Assembly: GCF_002879535.1 (NCBI RefSeq)
Contig: NZ_PNOT02000032.1
Coordinates: 1-64,000 of the forward strand
Reading direction: 5' to 3'
From: Mesorhizobium intechi
GTDB lineage: Bacteria; Pseudomonadota; Alphaproteobacteria; Rhizobiales; Rhizobiaceae
DNA: 64,000 nt
Positions 43,703-55,079 of the stretch are shown here, in pieces. The notes under the pieces are model-generated. The model searched no databases. It was not told the DNA's origin and saw only the letters and a list, made by a program, of their open reading frames with translations. The first letter of the stretch is position 1. Every line of letters begins with the position of its first letter. The translations under genes and the position numbers were made by a program.

Positions 43703-46251
43703 TGCCGCTGGCGCAGACGCTGAAACTCGCGGTCCGCTTCTCGCTGCGCGAAATGCGCGGCGGCCTGTCCGGCTTCCTGATCTTCCTCGCCTGCATCGCG
43801 CTCGGCGTCGCGGCGATCGGCGGCGTCAATTCGGTTGCGCGTTCGATCAGCGCCGGCGTCGCCGACCAGGGCCAGACGCTGCTTGGCGGGGATCTTCGCT
43901 TCCAGATCAACCAGCGCGACGCCAGCCAGGCCGAGCGCGGCTTCCTCGACGGCCTCGGCACCGTTTCGCGCACCGCCGGCATGCGCTCGATGGCGCGGCT
44001 GGCCGACGGCTCGGACCAGGCGCTGGTCGAGGCCAAGGCGGTCGACGACGCCTATCCGCTCTATGGCGCGCTTGAAACCGAGCCGAAGCTGTCGAAGCAG
44101 GAGCTTTTCGGCGAAGAATTCGGCGTTTTTGGCGCGGCCGCTCCTGATCTGCTGTTCGAACGGCTGCATCTCAAGCCCGGCGACCGACTGAAGCTCGGCA
44201 CCGCGACCTTCGAATTGCGCGCCAAACTGATCACCGAGCCGGATGCCGTGTCCGACGGTTTCGGCTTCGCGCCGAGGCTGATGATCTCGACCCAAGGCCT
44301 GGCCGCCACCGGGCTGGTGCAACCAGGCAGCCTGGTCGAAAACGCCTACAAGATCCGGCTGCCCGCCGACACCGACGCGGCGCGGCTCAAGGCCATCCAG
44401 GATCAGGCGGCGAAAGACTTTCCCGAGGCCGGCTGGTCGATCCGCACCCGCGACAATGCGGCGCCCGCGCTGTCGTCCAACATCGAACGCTTCTCGCAAT
44501 TCCTGACGCTGGTCGGGCTGACGGCGCTGCTGGTCGGCGGCGTCGGCGTCGCCAATGCGGTGCGCGCCTATCTCGACGGCAAGCGTGGGGTCATCGCCAC
44601 CTTCAAGAGCCTTGGCGCTTCCGGCGGCTTCGTCTTTGCCGTCTATCTCGTGCAGATCCTGATCATCGCCGCACTCGGCATCGCCGCCGGCCTGGTGCTC
44701 GGCGCCCTGATGCCGTTCGTGGCGAGTGCCGCTCTCCAATCCGTCATCCCGGTACCGGCTCAGGGCGGCTTCTATCCCGACGCGCTCGGCATGGCGGCGC
44801 TGTTCGGCCTGCTGGTGACGCTGGCCTTCGCGCTGCTGCCGCTCGGGCGCGCCCGCGACGTGCCGGCGACAGCATTGTTCCGCGAGATGGGGCTTGAAGG
44901 CCGCGGCCAGCCGCGCCTCGTCTATGTCGCTTCGGCGCTCGGCATCGCGCTGCTGCTGGCAGCGCTCGCCATCCTGTTCTCGGGCGACCAGCGCATCGCC
45001 TCGATCTTCGTCGGCGCCACCATCTTCGCGTTCTTGGTGCTGCGTCTGGTCGGCGCGCTGGTGCAATGGGCGGCGAGAAGAAGCCCGCGCGTACGCTTCG
45101 TGGCGCTCAGGCTCGCCATCGGCAACATCCATCGGCCGGGCGCCCTGACGCCATCGGTGGTGCTGTCGCTGGGGCTCGGGCTGACGCTGCTGGTGACGCT
45201 GGCGCTGATCGACGGCAATCTGCGGCGACAGATCTCCGGCAGCCTGCCGGAGCGGGCGCCGAACTTCTTCTTCGTCGACATCCAGGGCAGCGATGTCGAT
45301 GCGTTCTCCGCGCTGATTGCCAAGGAGGTGCCGAAGGGCACGCTGGCCAAGGTGCCGATGCTGCGCGGCCGGGTGATGGCGCTCAACGGCGTCGACGTCG
45401 ACAAGGTCAAGGTGCCGGCCGAAGGTGCCTGGGTGCTGAAAGGCGATCGCGGCCTGACCTATGATGCCAAACAACCGGAAAACGCGACACTGACCGAGGG
45501 CAAGTGGTGGCCGGACAACTATACCGGCGAGCCGCTGGTTTCCTTCTCGGCGCATGAGGGCCAGGAGATCGGACTGAAGCTCGGCGACAGCGTCACCGTC
45601 AACGTGCTCGGCCGCAACGTGACGGCGAAGATCGCCAATTTCCGCCAGGTCCAGTGGGAAACGATGGGCATCAACTTCGTCATGGTGTTCTCGCCCAATA
45701 CATTCGCTGGGGCCCCGCACGGCTGGATGGCGACGCTGACCGAAAAGAGTGCCACCATGGCCGACGACGCGCGCGTCCTCAATGCCGTCACCCGCGCCTT
45801 TCCCGCGGTGACGACGGTGCGGGTCAAGGACGCGCTCGATGTCGTCAACCGGCTGGTCGGGCAGCTCGGCACGGCGATACGCGCGGCGGCCGGCGTGGCG
45901 CTGATCGCTTCGGTGCTGGTGCTGGCCGGCGCGCTCGCCGCCGGCAACCGGGCCCGCATCCATGACGCGGTGGTGCTGAAGACGCTGGGCGCCACAAGGC
46001 GAACGCTGATCACGGCGTTCTCCCTCGAATACATGCTGATCGGATTGGCCACGGCCATCTTCGCGCTGGCCGCCGGCGGAATCGCGGCCTGGTACATTGT
46101 CGCCCGCATCATGACCCTGCCGTCGCATTTCATGCCCGAGGTGGCGGTGGCGACCATCGCCTTTGCGCTGGTGATCACCGTCGGCATCGGCCTCGCCGGC
46201 ACCTGGCGGGTGCTCGGCCACAAGGCGGCGCCGGTACTGCGCGAGCTGTAA
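43702..46251 (+). CDS. ybbP: FtsX-like permease (YbbP-like)
   Basis: 849 residues. An N-terminal helix (GFLIFLACIALGVAAIGGVNSVA) precedes a large periplasmic region, then further helices near 265, 310 and 360. Two FtsX domains are present, the second at the C-terminus (AAGVALIASVLVLAGALAAGN, with VVLKTLGATRRTLI typical of the coupling helix). It forms the membrane part of the YbbAP complex. Mechanotransmission of ATPase motion to the periplasm, acting with the TesA esterase, is the likely role. Confidence 0.93.
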   Translation: MPLAQTLKLAVRFSLREMRGGLSGFLIFLACIALGVAAIGGVNSVARSISAGVADQGQTLLGGDLRFQINQRDASQAERGFLDGLGTVSRTAGMRSMARLADGSDQALVEAKAVDDAYPLYGALETEPKLSKQELFGEEFGVFGAAAPDLLFERLHLKPGDRLKLGTATFELRAKLITEPDAVSDGFGFAPRLMISTQGLAATGLVQPGSLVENAYKIRLPADTDAARLKAIQDQAAKDFPEAGWSIRTRDNAAPALSSNIERFSQFLTLVGLTALLVGGVGVANAVRAYLDGKRGVIATFKSLGASGGFVFAVYLVQILIIAALGIAAGLVLGALMPFVASAALQSVIPVPAQGGFYPDALGMAALFGLLVTLAFALLPLGRARDVPATALFREMGLEGRGQPRLVYVASALGIALLLAALAILFSGDQRIASIFVGATIFAFLVLRLVGALVQWAARRSPRVRFVALRLAIGNIHRPGALTPSVVLSLGLGLTLLVTLALIDGNLRRQISGSLPERAPNFFFVDIQGSDVDAFSALIAKEVPKGTLAKVPMLRGRVMALNGVDVDKVKVPAEGAWVLKGDRGLTYDAKQPENATLTEGKWWPDNYTGEPLVSFSAHEGQEIGLKLGDSVTVNVLGRNVTAKIANFRQVQWETMGINFVMVFSPNTFAGAPHGWMATLTEKSATMADDARVLNAVTRAFPAVTTVRVKDALDVVNRLVGQLGTAIRAAAGVALIASVLVLAGALAAGNRARIHDAVVLKTLGATRRTLITAFSLEYMLIGLATAIFALAAGGIAAWYIVARIMTLPSHFMPEVAVATIAFALVITVGIGLAGTWRVLGHKAAPVLREL

Positions 46252-46494
46252 TTCCGGGGCCGGAGCGGCCATCCGGGATTAAATCTTGGTAAGGATGCCG
46301 GCCGGAAAGCCCGGGATTCGGCATTTCGGCCCCTCACGAACCGTTACATCCGGTTACGGTCTTGTTCTTGACGCGAATAACCATCATATTTCGCCACAGG
46401 CATGCTGGAGCCCCGCCAGCGGCGCCTGGGTCCGGTGGATTTACGTCCCAACAGGACCTGACACCGGACGGGGCAGAAGCAATAGAGGACTACA

Positions 46495-47268
46495 ATGGCT
46501 GAACCCATTCGCAACTTCCAGACGCGCGCCGTGCCCGGCGCCGCCGTCGACATCGACCAGGGCCTGCGCGCCTATATGATCAGGGTCTACAATCTGATGG
46601 GGCTTGGCCTCCTCATCACCGGCCTGGCCGCGGTCGGCACGATCATGCTGGCCACCACCACCGATCCGGCCTCCGCCGTCGCGACACTGCCGAGCGGCGA
46701 GATGCTGACGTCCTTCGGCTATGCGATCTTCGGGTCGCCGTTGCGCTGGGTGGTGATGCTGGCGCCGCTGGCCGCCGTGCTGTTCCTGTCGTTCCGTGTC
46801 CAGTCGATGAGCGTTTCGGCGGCGCAGACGACTTTCTGGGTCTATGCCGGCCTCGTCGGCCTGTCACTGTCGTCGATCTTCCTGGTCTACACCACGGCCA
46901 GCATTTCGCAGACCTTCTTCGCCACCGCCGCCGCCTTCGGCGCGCTGTCGCTGTTCGGCTACACGACCAAGCGCGACCTGACGGCGATGGGCTCGTTCCT
47001 GATCATGGGCGTGTTCGGCATCATCATCGCGTCGGTGATCAACATCTTCCTGCAGTCGTCGGCGCTGTCCTTCGCCGTCTCGGCGATCGGCGTGCTGGTC
47101 TTCGCGGGCCTCACCGCCTATGACACGCAGAAGATCAAGGAGATGTATTTCGAGGGCGACGCTTCCGATGTCGCCGGCCGCAAGGCCATCATGGGCGCGC
47201 TGACGCTCTACCTCGACTTCATCAACCTGTTCATGTTCCTGCTGCAGTTCATGGGCGACCGCCGCTAG
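46495..47268 (+). CDS. Bax inhibitor-1 / YccA family membrane protein
   Basis: 257 residues with seven predicted membrane helices. The first helix region contains RVYNLMGLGLLITGLAAVGTIM, and the family-typical C-terminal segment is TAYDTQKIKEMYFEGDA then LYLDFINLFMFLLQFMGDRR. BI-1/TMBIM proteins act as calcium or pH leak channels or membrane-protease regulators. A 243-nt upstream region contains the promoter. A terminator follows. Confidence 0.92.
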   Translation: MAEPIRNFQTRAVPGAAVDIDQGLRAYMIRVYNLMGLGLLITGLAAVGTIMLATTTDPASAVATLPSGEMLTSFGYAIFGSPLRWVVMLAPLAAVLFLSFRVQSMSVSAAQTTFWVYAGLVGLSLSSIFLVYTTASISQTFFATAAAFGALSLFGYTTKRDLTAMGSFLIMGVFGIIIASVINIFLQSSALSFAVSAIGVLVFAGLTAYDTQKIKEMYFEGDASDVAGRKAIMGALTLYLDFINLFMFLLQFMGDRR

Positions 47269-47306
47269 GGCATCGCATCGTGGTCTGACTGGACCATCGG
47301 GTTTGG

Positions 47307-47333
47307 AAAGGGCGGCCCAACGGCCGCCCTTTT
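47307..47333 (+). terminator. Rho-independent terminator of the BI-1 gene
   Basis: AAAGGGCGGCC, loop CAAC, GGCCGCCCTTTTA. It lies about 40 nt after the BI-1 stop and before the next gene. Confidence 0.85.
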
Positions 47334-47387
47334 ATTTTGCGCCGACGTTTGCTGTTATCGAAGGCATACAGGAGGCTTGCATAAAGA

Positions 47388-47975
47388 ATGAGCAATATCG
47401 CGATTCGGGCGGCCGGCGTCGCCGACCTCGATACCATCACCGAAATCTATGCCGACGCGGTGACACATGGCACGGCGAGCTACGAGCTGGAGCCGCCCAG
47501 CCGCGCCGAGATGGGCACGCGATTCGCCACGCTCACGGCCGGCGGCTTTCCCTATCTGGTGGCGGAGAAGGACGGCGCCGTGCTCGGCTACGCCTATGCC
47601 GGCGCCTTCCGGCCGCGCCCGGCCTATCGCTTTATCGTCGAGGATTCAGTCTATGTCGCGCCCGACGCCAAGGGCCAGGGCATCGGTCTCAAGCTGATGC
47701 AAGCCTTGATCGTGGCGGCCGAGGGGGCGGGTTTTCGCCAGATCGTCGCCGTGATCGGCGACGGCCATGCCGACAGCGCCTCGGTCAGGCTGCACGAAAA
47801 GCTCGGCTTTCGCCATTCGGGCCGCCTCGAAGGCTCCGGCTACAAGCACGGGCGCTGGCTGGACACGGTGTTCATGCAGCTGTCCCTGAATGGCGGCGCG
47901 TCGCTGCCGCCCGACCCGGTCTCGCTGCCGGAGCGGAAGTTCCGGGAACGGGATAAAGAGGAATTGAAGAATTGA
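47388..47975 (+). CDS. GNAT N-acetyltransferase (phosphinothricin/methionine sulfoximine type)
   Basis: 195 residues. TASYELEPPSRAEMGTRF near residue 28 and EDSVYVAPDAKGQGIGLKLMQALI near 85 match the PAT/MnaT subgroup of acetyltransferases. The family acetylates phosphinothricin or methionine sulfoximine; the natural substrate here is unproved. The C-terminal tail has low complexity and ends inside a tandem repeat (47961-48046). Confidence 0.88.
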   Translation: MSNIAIRAAGVADLDTITEIYADAVTHGTASYELEPPSRAEMGTRFATLTAGGFPYLVAEKDGAVLGYAYAGAFRPRPAYRFIVEDSVYVAPDAKGQGIGLKLMQALIVAAEGAGFRQIVAVIGDGHADSASVRLHEKLGFRHSGRLEGSGYKHGRWLDTVFMQLSLNGGASLPPDPVSLPERKFRERDKEELKN

Positions 47976-48046
47976 GGAATTGAAGAACAAAGACGATGGC
48001 GCTTACGTCAGGCCCTAAGTGCCTTCTTCCTCAATTCCTCAAATCG
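47961..48046. repeat. Inverted array of ATTGAGGA-like short repeats
   Basis: GAATTGAAGAATTGAGGAAT is followed by TGAAGAAC, units of about 8 nt (ATTGAAGA/ATTGAGGA). The right arm TTCTTCCTCAATTCCTCAA is the reverse complement of such units. The left arm encodes the last residues of the acetyltransferase and its stop. Similar architecture is seen at 37974-38032 and 50651-50718 with other unit sequences. Confidence 0.75.
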
Positions 48047-48057
48047 AACTCCTTGGC

Positions 48058-48444
48058 TCAGGCCTCGACCACTCTCAGTTTGCTGTCGAAGACGCCAAGC
48101 ACGCGGCCGAGTTCCTGGCCGCGTTTGAGGATGCGCCCGCCGGCGGCGATGACGGCGAAGGCGCCTTGCTTGCGGGCCAGTTTCGGGTCCTTGACGATCT
48201 GGAACAGCGGCACTTCGCTGGCGCGGCGGAAGACGGAAAACACGGCCCTGTCGGTCAGGTGATCGATGGCGTAGTCGCGCCATTCATTGGCGGCGACCAT
48301 GCGTCCATAGAGCCTGAGGATCTGGTCCAGTTCACGCCGGTCGAAGCGCACCGGCTGGTCGAGGCGTGCGCTGCGCGCCTCGTGCAGCGGGATCAATATT
48401 GCGGACGCGTCACCATCCCCCGTCCCGCCGCTGTCGTCAGTCAT
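48058..48444 (-). CDS. DUF2794 family protein
   Basis: 128 residues. Conserved core RFDRRELDQILRLYGRMVAANEWRDYAIDHL near residue 35, and AVFSVFRRASEVPLFQIVKDPKLARKQGAFAVIAAGGRIL in the second half. This is an alphaproteobacterial family of unknown function, cytoplasmic. Start at 48444 (MTDDSGGTG) lies closest to the conserved region; upstream sequence in frame is proline-rich and not conserved-looking. Confidence 0.88.
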   Translation of the reverse strand: MTDDSGGTGDGDASAILIPLHEARSARLDQPVRFDRRELDQILRLYGRMVAANEWRDYAIDHLTDRAVFSVFRRASEVPLFQIVKDPKLARKQGAFAVIAAGGRILKRGQELGRVLGVFDSKLRVVEA

Positions 48445-48639
48445 GCCTCGATCCTTCAAAATGAATCTATGCCAACCAAAATTGGCCCGTTCGCGCCGCA
48501 ATTGCAAGAGCCGGCGAAGCGGCGGCGGCGGCGGATTTTTTCGGTCACGTCCAGTCACATTTGCAAACCGCATGTTGGAATTGGTGATGGTTCGCCACAT
48601 TTCTGCCTTTTTTTATCCGCGCTCATGCCCCAATGTCCG

Positions 48640-48818
48640 ACGAATTTACCGGCGTTGCCTGAGACGGTTCGGTCCGGCACCGGCTCGTAAACCCCAAGCC
48701 CCCCGCCCACGGGTCTGCGTCGGATCGAACCAACCTCGGTTTTTCCTTGGAAAAATCGGGTGCGACGATCCCAATACCTAAACGACCGGCGTCAGAAGCA
48801 AGCTGACGTCGGTTTTTT
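48640..48818 (+). ncRNA. Putative trans-acting small RNA ending in a Rho-independent terminator
   Basis: A plus-strand terminator (48785-48818) has no protein-coding gene upstream on that strand within several hundred bases. The preceding sequence can fold, with the near-perfect hairpin at 48732-48755. The 5' end is a guess. The family is not recognised; it does not show the CCUCC-type motifs I associate with AbcR or suhB/mmgR RNAs. Confidence 0.3.
48785..48818 (+). terminator. Rho-independent terminator, plus strand, without an upstream gene
   Basis: ACCGGCGTCAG, loop AAGCAAG, CTGACGTCGGT then TTTTTT; one G-U pair in an 11-bp stem. Its T tract faces the plus strand, while the neighbouring protein genes on both sides are on the minus strand. 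Confidence 0.8.
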
Positions 48819-49029
48819 CATGCCTGAACGCCGGATCGATCGTGATGCCATCCGCGCCATCGATTCATGCCGCGACATCGCCGAAGAACGCGGCGGTTCA
48901 GAATAGGCGGTTGCACAAGTGAAGTCGGTCGGCCGAGAGCGCTCGATCCTCAAGGCATGGATCCTCGGGTCTCAGCGACGGAGCTTCGCTCCTGCCCCGC
49001 CCGGAGGGCAGGGCCGTTTGGCGATTCCG

Positions 49030-49815
49030 TTACGGCTTGTGGATGAACGCGGCGCCGAGAATAGGCCCTGGCATGCCGTCCTTGCCGACCGACTGCAAAA
49101 GCACGGCGCAGCCGCCCTTCTTGGTGATTTCGCTCATCGGCAATTCATAGCGCTGCGCCTTGCCGTGCCACATGCCGGCGGTCTGGATGCTGGTGACGGC
49201 GTTCCAATAAGTCATCTTGCGGCCGGAGTTCTCGCCCTGGGCGATCTTGACCGTCTGCGGCGGCTCGAAATAGACGATGACGACATGGGCGTCGTTCGGA
49301 CCGGCGGCGGCATCGCCGGCATCGATGATCACGCGGTCGCTGGTGCGGCTGACCTTGACGGGCACACGCATGCCTTCGCCGGATTTCGCCATGCGGGCCA
49401 ACGCGCCGTCGACCTCGCCGCGATTGGCGCCGTTGACATGCGCGCGGCCATTGAGGACGGCCTGCGGCGTATAGACGGAGCGACTGCCGAAGGCGCGCAT
49501 GTAGTCATATTGCCGCTCGGTGTTTTCCTTGCGGCTCAGCGTGTCCTTCCAGCCGAGATAGTCCCAATAGTCGACATGATAGGAGAGCGCGACAATGTCT
49601 TCCTTGGTGGCAAGTTCGGCGAAGAAGGCATCGGCCGGCGGGCAGGAGCTGCAGCCCTGGCTGGTGAACAATTCGACGACGCCGAGCGGCCTGTCGGACG
49701 AGGGTTTTTCGGCCTGGCTCCTTTCGGCCTCGCCGGCATGGCCGGTACCGGCAACCGCCGAGAAGGCCAGCGCAAAGGCCGCCAGCCAAAGTGATCTTCG
49801 CCAGGCCATGATCAT
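49030..49815 (-). CDS. DUF1223 secreted thioredoxin-like protein
   Basis: 261 residues. A signal peptide (LWLAAFALAFSAVAGTGHA) leads to a thioredoxin-like domain with ELFTSQGCSSCPPADAFFAEL, a CxxC motif near residue 53-56, and VALSYHVDYWDYLGWKDTL. The family is periplasmic and of unknown function; the CxxC suggests redox activity or metal handling. Either ATG at 49815 or 49809 could be used. Confidence 0.92.
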   Translation of the reverse strand: MIMAWRRSLWLAAFALAFSAVAGTGHAGEAERSQAEKPSSDRPLGVVELFTSQGCSSCPPADAFFAELATKEDIVALSYHVDYWDYLGWKDTLSRKENTERQYDYMRAFGSRSVYTPQAVLNGRAHVNGANRGEVDGALARMAKSGEGMRVPVKVSRTSDRVIIDAGDAAAGPNDAHVVIVYFEPPQTVKIAQGENSGRKMTYWNAVTSIQTAGMWHGKAQRYELPMSEITKKGGCAVLLQSVGKDGMPGPILGAAFIHKP

Positions 49816-49992
49816 TCCAATTCCCGCCGGTGGCGCCGGCTTTGTTCTGATTGTCTGAAATATGTGGCAGAAGCGGATGTCAACGGGAAGTCACGTTGCG
49901 GTGAAATTTTACCGTTGCGGTCGCAGGTAAGGCCGCAATAGGAGGGACACTGCATTTCATGACGCGGTTCGATTAGGGCCGGCATCATTATC

Positions 49993-50663
49993 ATGTGGCA
50001 AACTCTCCTGACCCCTGTCGATCTCTATTGCGAGCGGACCGGGCCTGAACTTTGGGCCGAGCCCGCCAATGCTTTGACCAACCTCGCTTTCATTGCCGCG
50101 GGATTGTGGGGTGCGCGGGAAGCACGCCGATGCGAGGCCGGCACTTTCGCCGCGGTGCTGGCCTGGCGGGTGGTGGCGATCGGCATCGGCTCGATGATCT
50201 TGCATGCCTTTGCCACCAGGGCACGATCTGGGCCGATATCCTGCCGATTGCCGGCTTCGCGCTCGCCTATACGCTGTTCAATCCGCGCCGCTTCCTCGGC
50301 ATGGAATGGGGCAAGGCGATCGCGGTCTTCGTCGTTTTCCATGCGGTGGCCGGCGCGACAAGTTTCGCCGCGCCGGATCGGCTGCGCCAGGCATCGAACG
50401 GCACGGCGAGCTACCTGCCACCGTTCCTGGCGCTCGCCTTCTTCGGCATCTGGGGGACGGCAAGCGGCATCCGGGCCGGCTGCTACAATCCGGCGGGGTC
50501 GGGGATCTTCGCGGTGTCCGCCATCTGCCGGATGATCGACCCGAAGGGTCTGCGCCAGCTTTCCGCTCGGCACGCATTTCCTTTGGCACATCCTCAACGG
50601 GCTGATGCTGGGGGGCTGCTGGCGGCGGTGGCGCGGTTTGGGGCGCCGAAAGGCAGGCAGTAG
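49993..50663 (+). pseudogene. Ceramidase-family membrane protein, frameshifted
   Basis: Starts MWQTLLTPVDLYCERTGPEL, then PANALTNLAFIAAGLWGA and GSMILHAFAT, fitting the alkaline ceramidase (PF05875-type) family. After ATR at 50218-50220 about 4 nt are missing, and the protein continues in the next frame as GTIWADILPIAGFALAYTLF. Near 50545 one extra G returns the frame to the first, giving FPLGTHFLWHILNGLMLG. A third shift may occur in the G run at 50610. All conserved parts can be recovered only by joining frames, so the gene is broken or miscalled. Confidence 0.75.
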
Positions 50664-50718
50664 GCAGTAGGCAGTAGGGGCCTTGTTCCCTACTGCCCAA
50701 GCTCCATTCCCTTGCTGC
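50651..50718. repeat. Inverted array of GCAGTAG short repeats
   Basis: GGCAGGCAGTAGGCAGTAGG then CAGTAGGGG on the left, and CCCTACTGCCC further right. The 7-bp unit GCAGTAG is repeated three times in tandem. It lies between the ceramidase-like pseudogene and acnA and resembles the arrays at 37974 and 47961 in architecture. Confidence 0.75.
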
Positions 50719-50719
50719 C

Positions 50720-53410
<2,691 letters not shown>

Positions 53411-53694
53411 GTGCGATCCGTCCTTGTCTGTTCAGCCTGAAAGGGAACGGACGCCGATGGCATGCAATCACGCGCAAAGGTGCGGGTACGGCCATTTCCG
53501 CTGTCCGTTCCCAAGCAACCCGAGCCGTTCAAGGCGGCGCGTGCGCTGGTTCGGCGCTAATTCTGTTCCCGCGCCGACCGCTGGCACGGATGCACCGCAT
53601 ATAGAGAATTTTCTGGAATAGTTCTAGACAGTCAAAAAGCAAATTTGTGCGATGCGGCAGCGGCCGTGGAACATTGTTTTGGGGCAGGCGAGGG

Positions 53695-54330
53695 ATGCGG
53701 CTTATCGCCGAAAATCTGGGCGGCGAACGCGGCGGCGAGGCGGTTTTTTCCGGCATCGGCTTTGCGCTCGATCAGGGGCAAGCGCTGGTCGTCACCGGAC
53801 CGAACGGATCAGGCAAATCGACCTTGCTCCGGATCATCGCCGGGCTGCTGCCGAAGGCCGAAGGCCGGCTGGTGCTCGAGCACGGCGGCGATGACTTTCC
53901 GTCGATCGCTTCGGCCTGCCATTATCTCGGACACCAGAACGCGATGAAGACGGCGCTCAGCGTGGGAGAAAACCTGCGCTTCTGGCGTGATTTCAATGGA
54001 AGTGGCGATTCGGACGTCGCCAAGGCGCTGGAGACGGTCGGGCTCGGCGGCATCGGCCATCTGCCGTTCGGCTATCTCTCGACCGGGCAGCGGCGGCGCG
54101 CGGCGATCGCCAAGCTTTTGGTCAGCCACCGGCCGCTGTGGCTGCTCGACGAGCCGACGGCGGGATTGGACAAGGCGTCGGAGGCGCGGTTCGCGGGGCT
54201 GATGACGAAGCATTGCATAGCTGGCGGGATGATTGTCGCGGCGACGCATTTGCCGCTGGGAATCGAGGCGGCGGAGTTGAGGATGGGGGGTGCCACAGAA
54301 CGCCTGCCTCAACAAGGGACCGCATGGTGA
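53695..54330 (+). CDS. ccmA: Cytochrome c maturation ATPase CcmA
   Basis: 211 residues. Walker A GPNGSGKST near residue 38, signature LSTGQRRRAAIAKLL and Walker B LWLLDEPTAGLD. CcmA is the ATPase of the CcmABCD complex that releases holo-CcmE in haem delivery to c-type cytochromes. Start at 53695 (MRLIAENLGG), with GCGAGGG upstream. It overlaps ccmB. Confidence 0.95.
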   Translation: MRLIAENLGGERGGEAVFSGIGFALDQGQALVVTGPNGSGKSTLLRIIAGLLPKAEGRLVLEHGGDDFPSIASACHYLGHQNAMKTALSVGENLRFWRDFNGSGDSDVAKALETVGLGGIGHLPFGYLSTGQRRRAAIAKLLVSHRPLWLLDEPTAGLDKASEARFAGLMTKHCIAGGMIVAATHLPLGIEAAELRMGGATERLPQQGTAW

Positions 54331-54995
54331 TGTGGTCCCTCTTCGCCCGCGACATCCGTCTCAACATCCGTGCCGGCGGCGGCGCGTTGACCGGCGTCAT
54401 CTTCTTCCTTGCCGTCATCGCCACCATTCCGTTCGGCGTCGGCCCGGACCTGAAGCTGCTTTCGCGCATCGGCCCGGCCATCCTTTGGATCGGCGCGCTG
54501 CTTGCCTGCCTGCTCGGGCTCGACCGGCTGTTCCAGGCCGACCGCGAAGACGGCTCGCTCGATCTGCTGGTGCTCGGCAACGACCGGCACATGCTGGCGC
54601 TGACGGTGCTGGTGAAATGCCTGGCGCATTGGGCGGGCAGCGTTCTGCCGCTGGTCGTCGCCGCCCCCTTGCTCGGCCTGTTCATGAACATGGAGGCGCT
54701 CGGCATCGGCGCGACGGCGCTGACGCTGCTGGTCGGCACGCCGGCCATCACCTTCATTGGCGCCGCGGGTGCCGCCGTGGCGGTGGCACTGCCGCGCGGC
54801 GGGCTCCTGATCTCGGTTCTGGTGCTGCCGCTGACCATTCCGGTGCTGATCTTCGGCGTTTCGGCGAGCTACGGCGCGACGGCCGATCCCGATCCTTTCC
54901 TGCAGCCCTTCCTCATTCTTGCCGCGCTGACCCTGTTTCTTGGTGTGCTGGGGCCGGCCTCGGCGGCGCTGGCGCTGCGCCACGGAACCGATTGA
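54324..54995 (+). CDS. ccmB: Haem exporter permease CcmB
   Basis: 223 residues with six predicted helices, beginning MVMWSLFARDIRLNIRAGGG, then GPAILWIGALLACLLGLDRLF, and VLVLPLTIPVLIFGVSA near 170. It is the permease partner of CcmA. It starts inside ccmA (7-nt overlap), or at an alternative ATG 54330 overlapping the stop by one base. Confidence 0.95.
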   Translation: MVMWSLFARDIRLNIRAGGGALTGVIFFLAVIATIPFGVGPDLKLLSRIGPAILWIGALLACLLGLDRLFQADREDGSLDLLVLGNDRHMLALTVLVKCLAHWAGSVLPLVVAAPLLGLFMNMEALGIGATALTLLVGTPAITFIGAAGAAVAVALPRGGLLISVLVLPLTIPVLIFGVSASYGATADPDPFLQPFLILAALTLFLGVLGPASAALALRHGTD

Positions 54996-55079
54996 GCGAG
55001 GTTTGGCATGGTTTGCGCGACATCAAGGGCGGCGGCGCGGCGGCCATGTATGGTTGAAACCACGGCGCGTTGCGCGGCC

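Larger units (their letters stand above)
48445..49029. other. Intergenic region with hairpins, terminator and possible small RNA
   Basis: A 585-nt gap between two minus-strand genes. It has a hairpin (TCGGTTTTTCC / GGAAAAATCG) at 48732-48755, a plus-strand terminator at 48785-48818, and then a 28-codon open frame at 48820-48906 starting MPERRIDRDAIRAIDSCRD, which has no ribosome binding site. The right part (48950-49020) resembles a decayed palindromic repeat. No tRNA or known riboswitch is recognised. Confidence 0.5.

Noticed and set aside
43423-46272. Very long open frame on the minus strand opposite ybbA-ybbP
   Set aside because: Arg-, Gln- and His-rich with no domain, typical of an antisense frame in GC-rich DNA. 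The plus strand has clear ABC transporter genes.
46360-46400. Promoter with CTTGAC upstream of the BI-1 gene
   Set aside because: The spacing to the nearest -10-like sequence is too short for confidence, so it is not reported as a feature.
48650-48760. Possible tRNA or tmRNA half, from GGTTCGATCC-like sequence on the minus strand
   Set aside because: No cloverleaf, acceptor stem or CCA-type end can be built, and no tag-peptide frame is visible.
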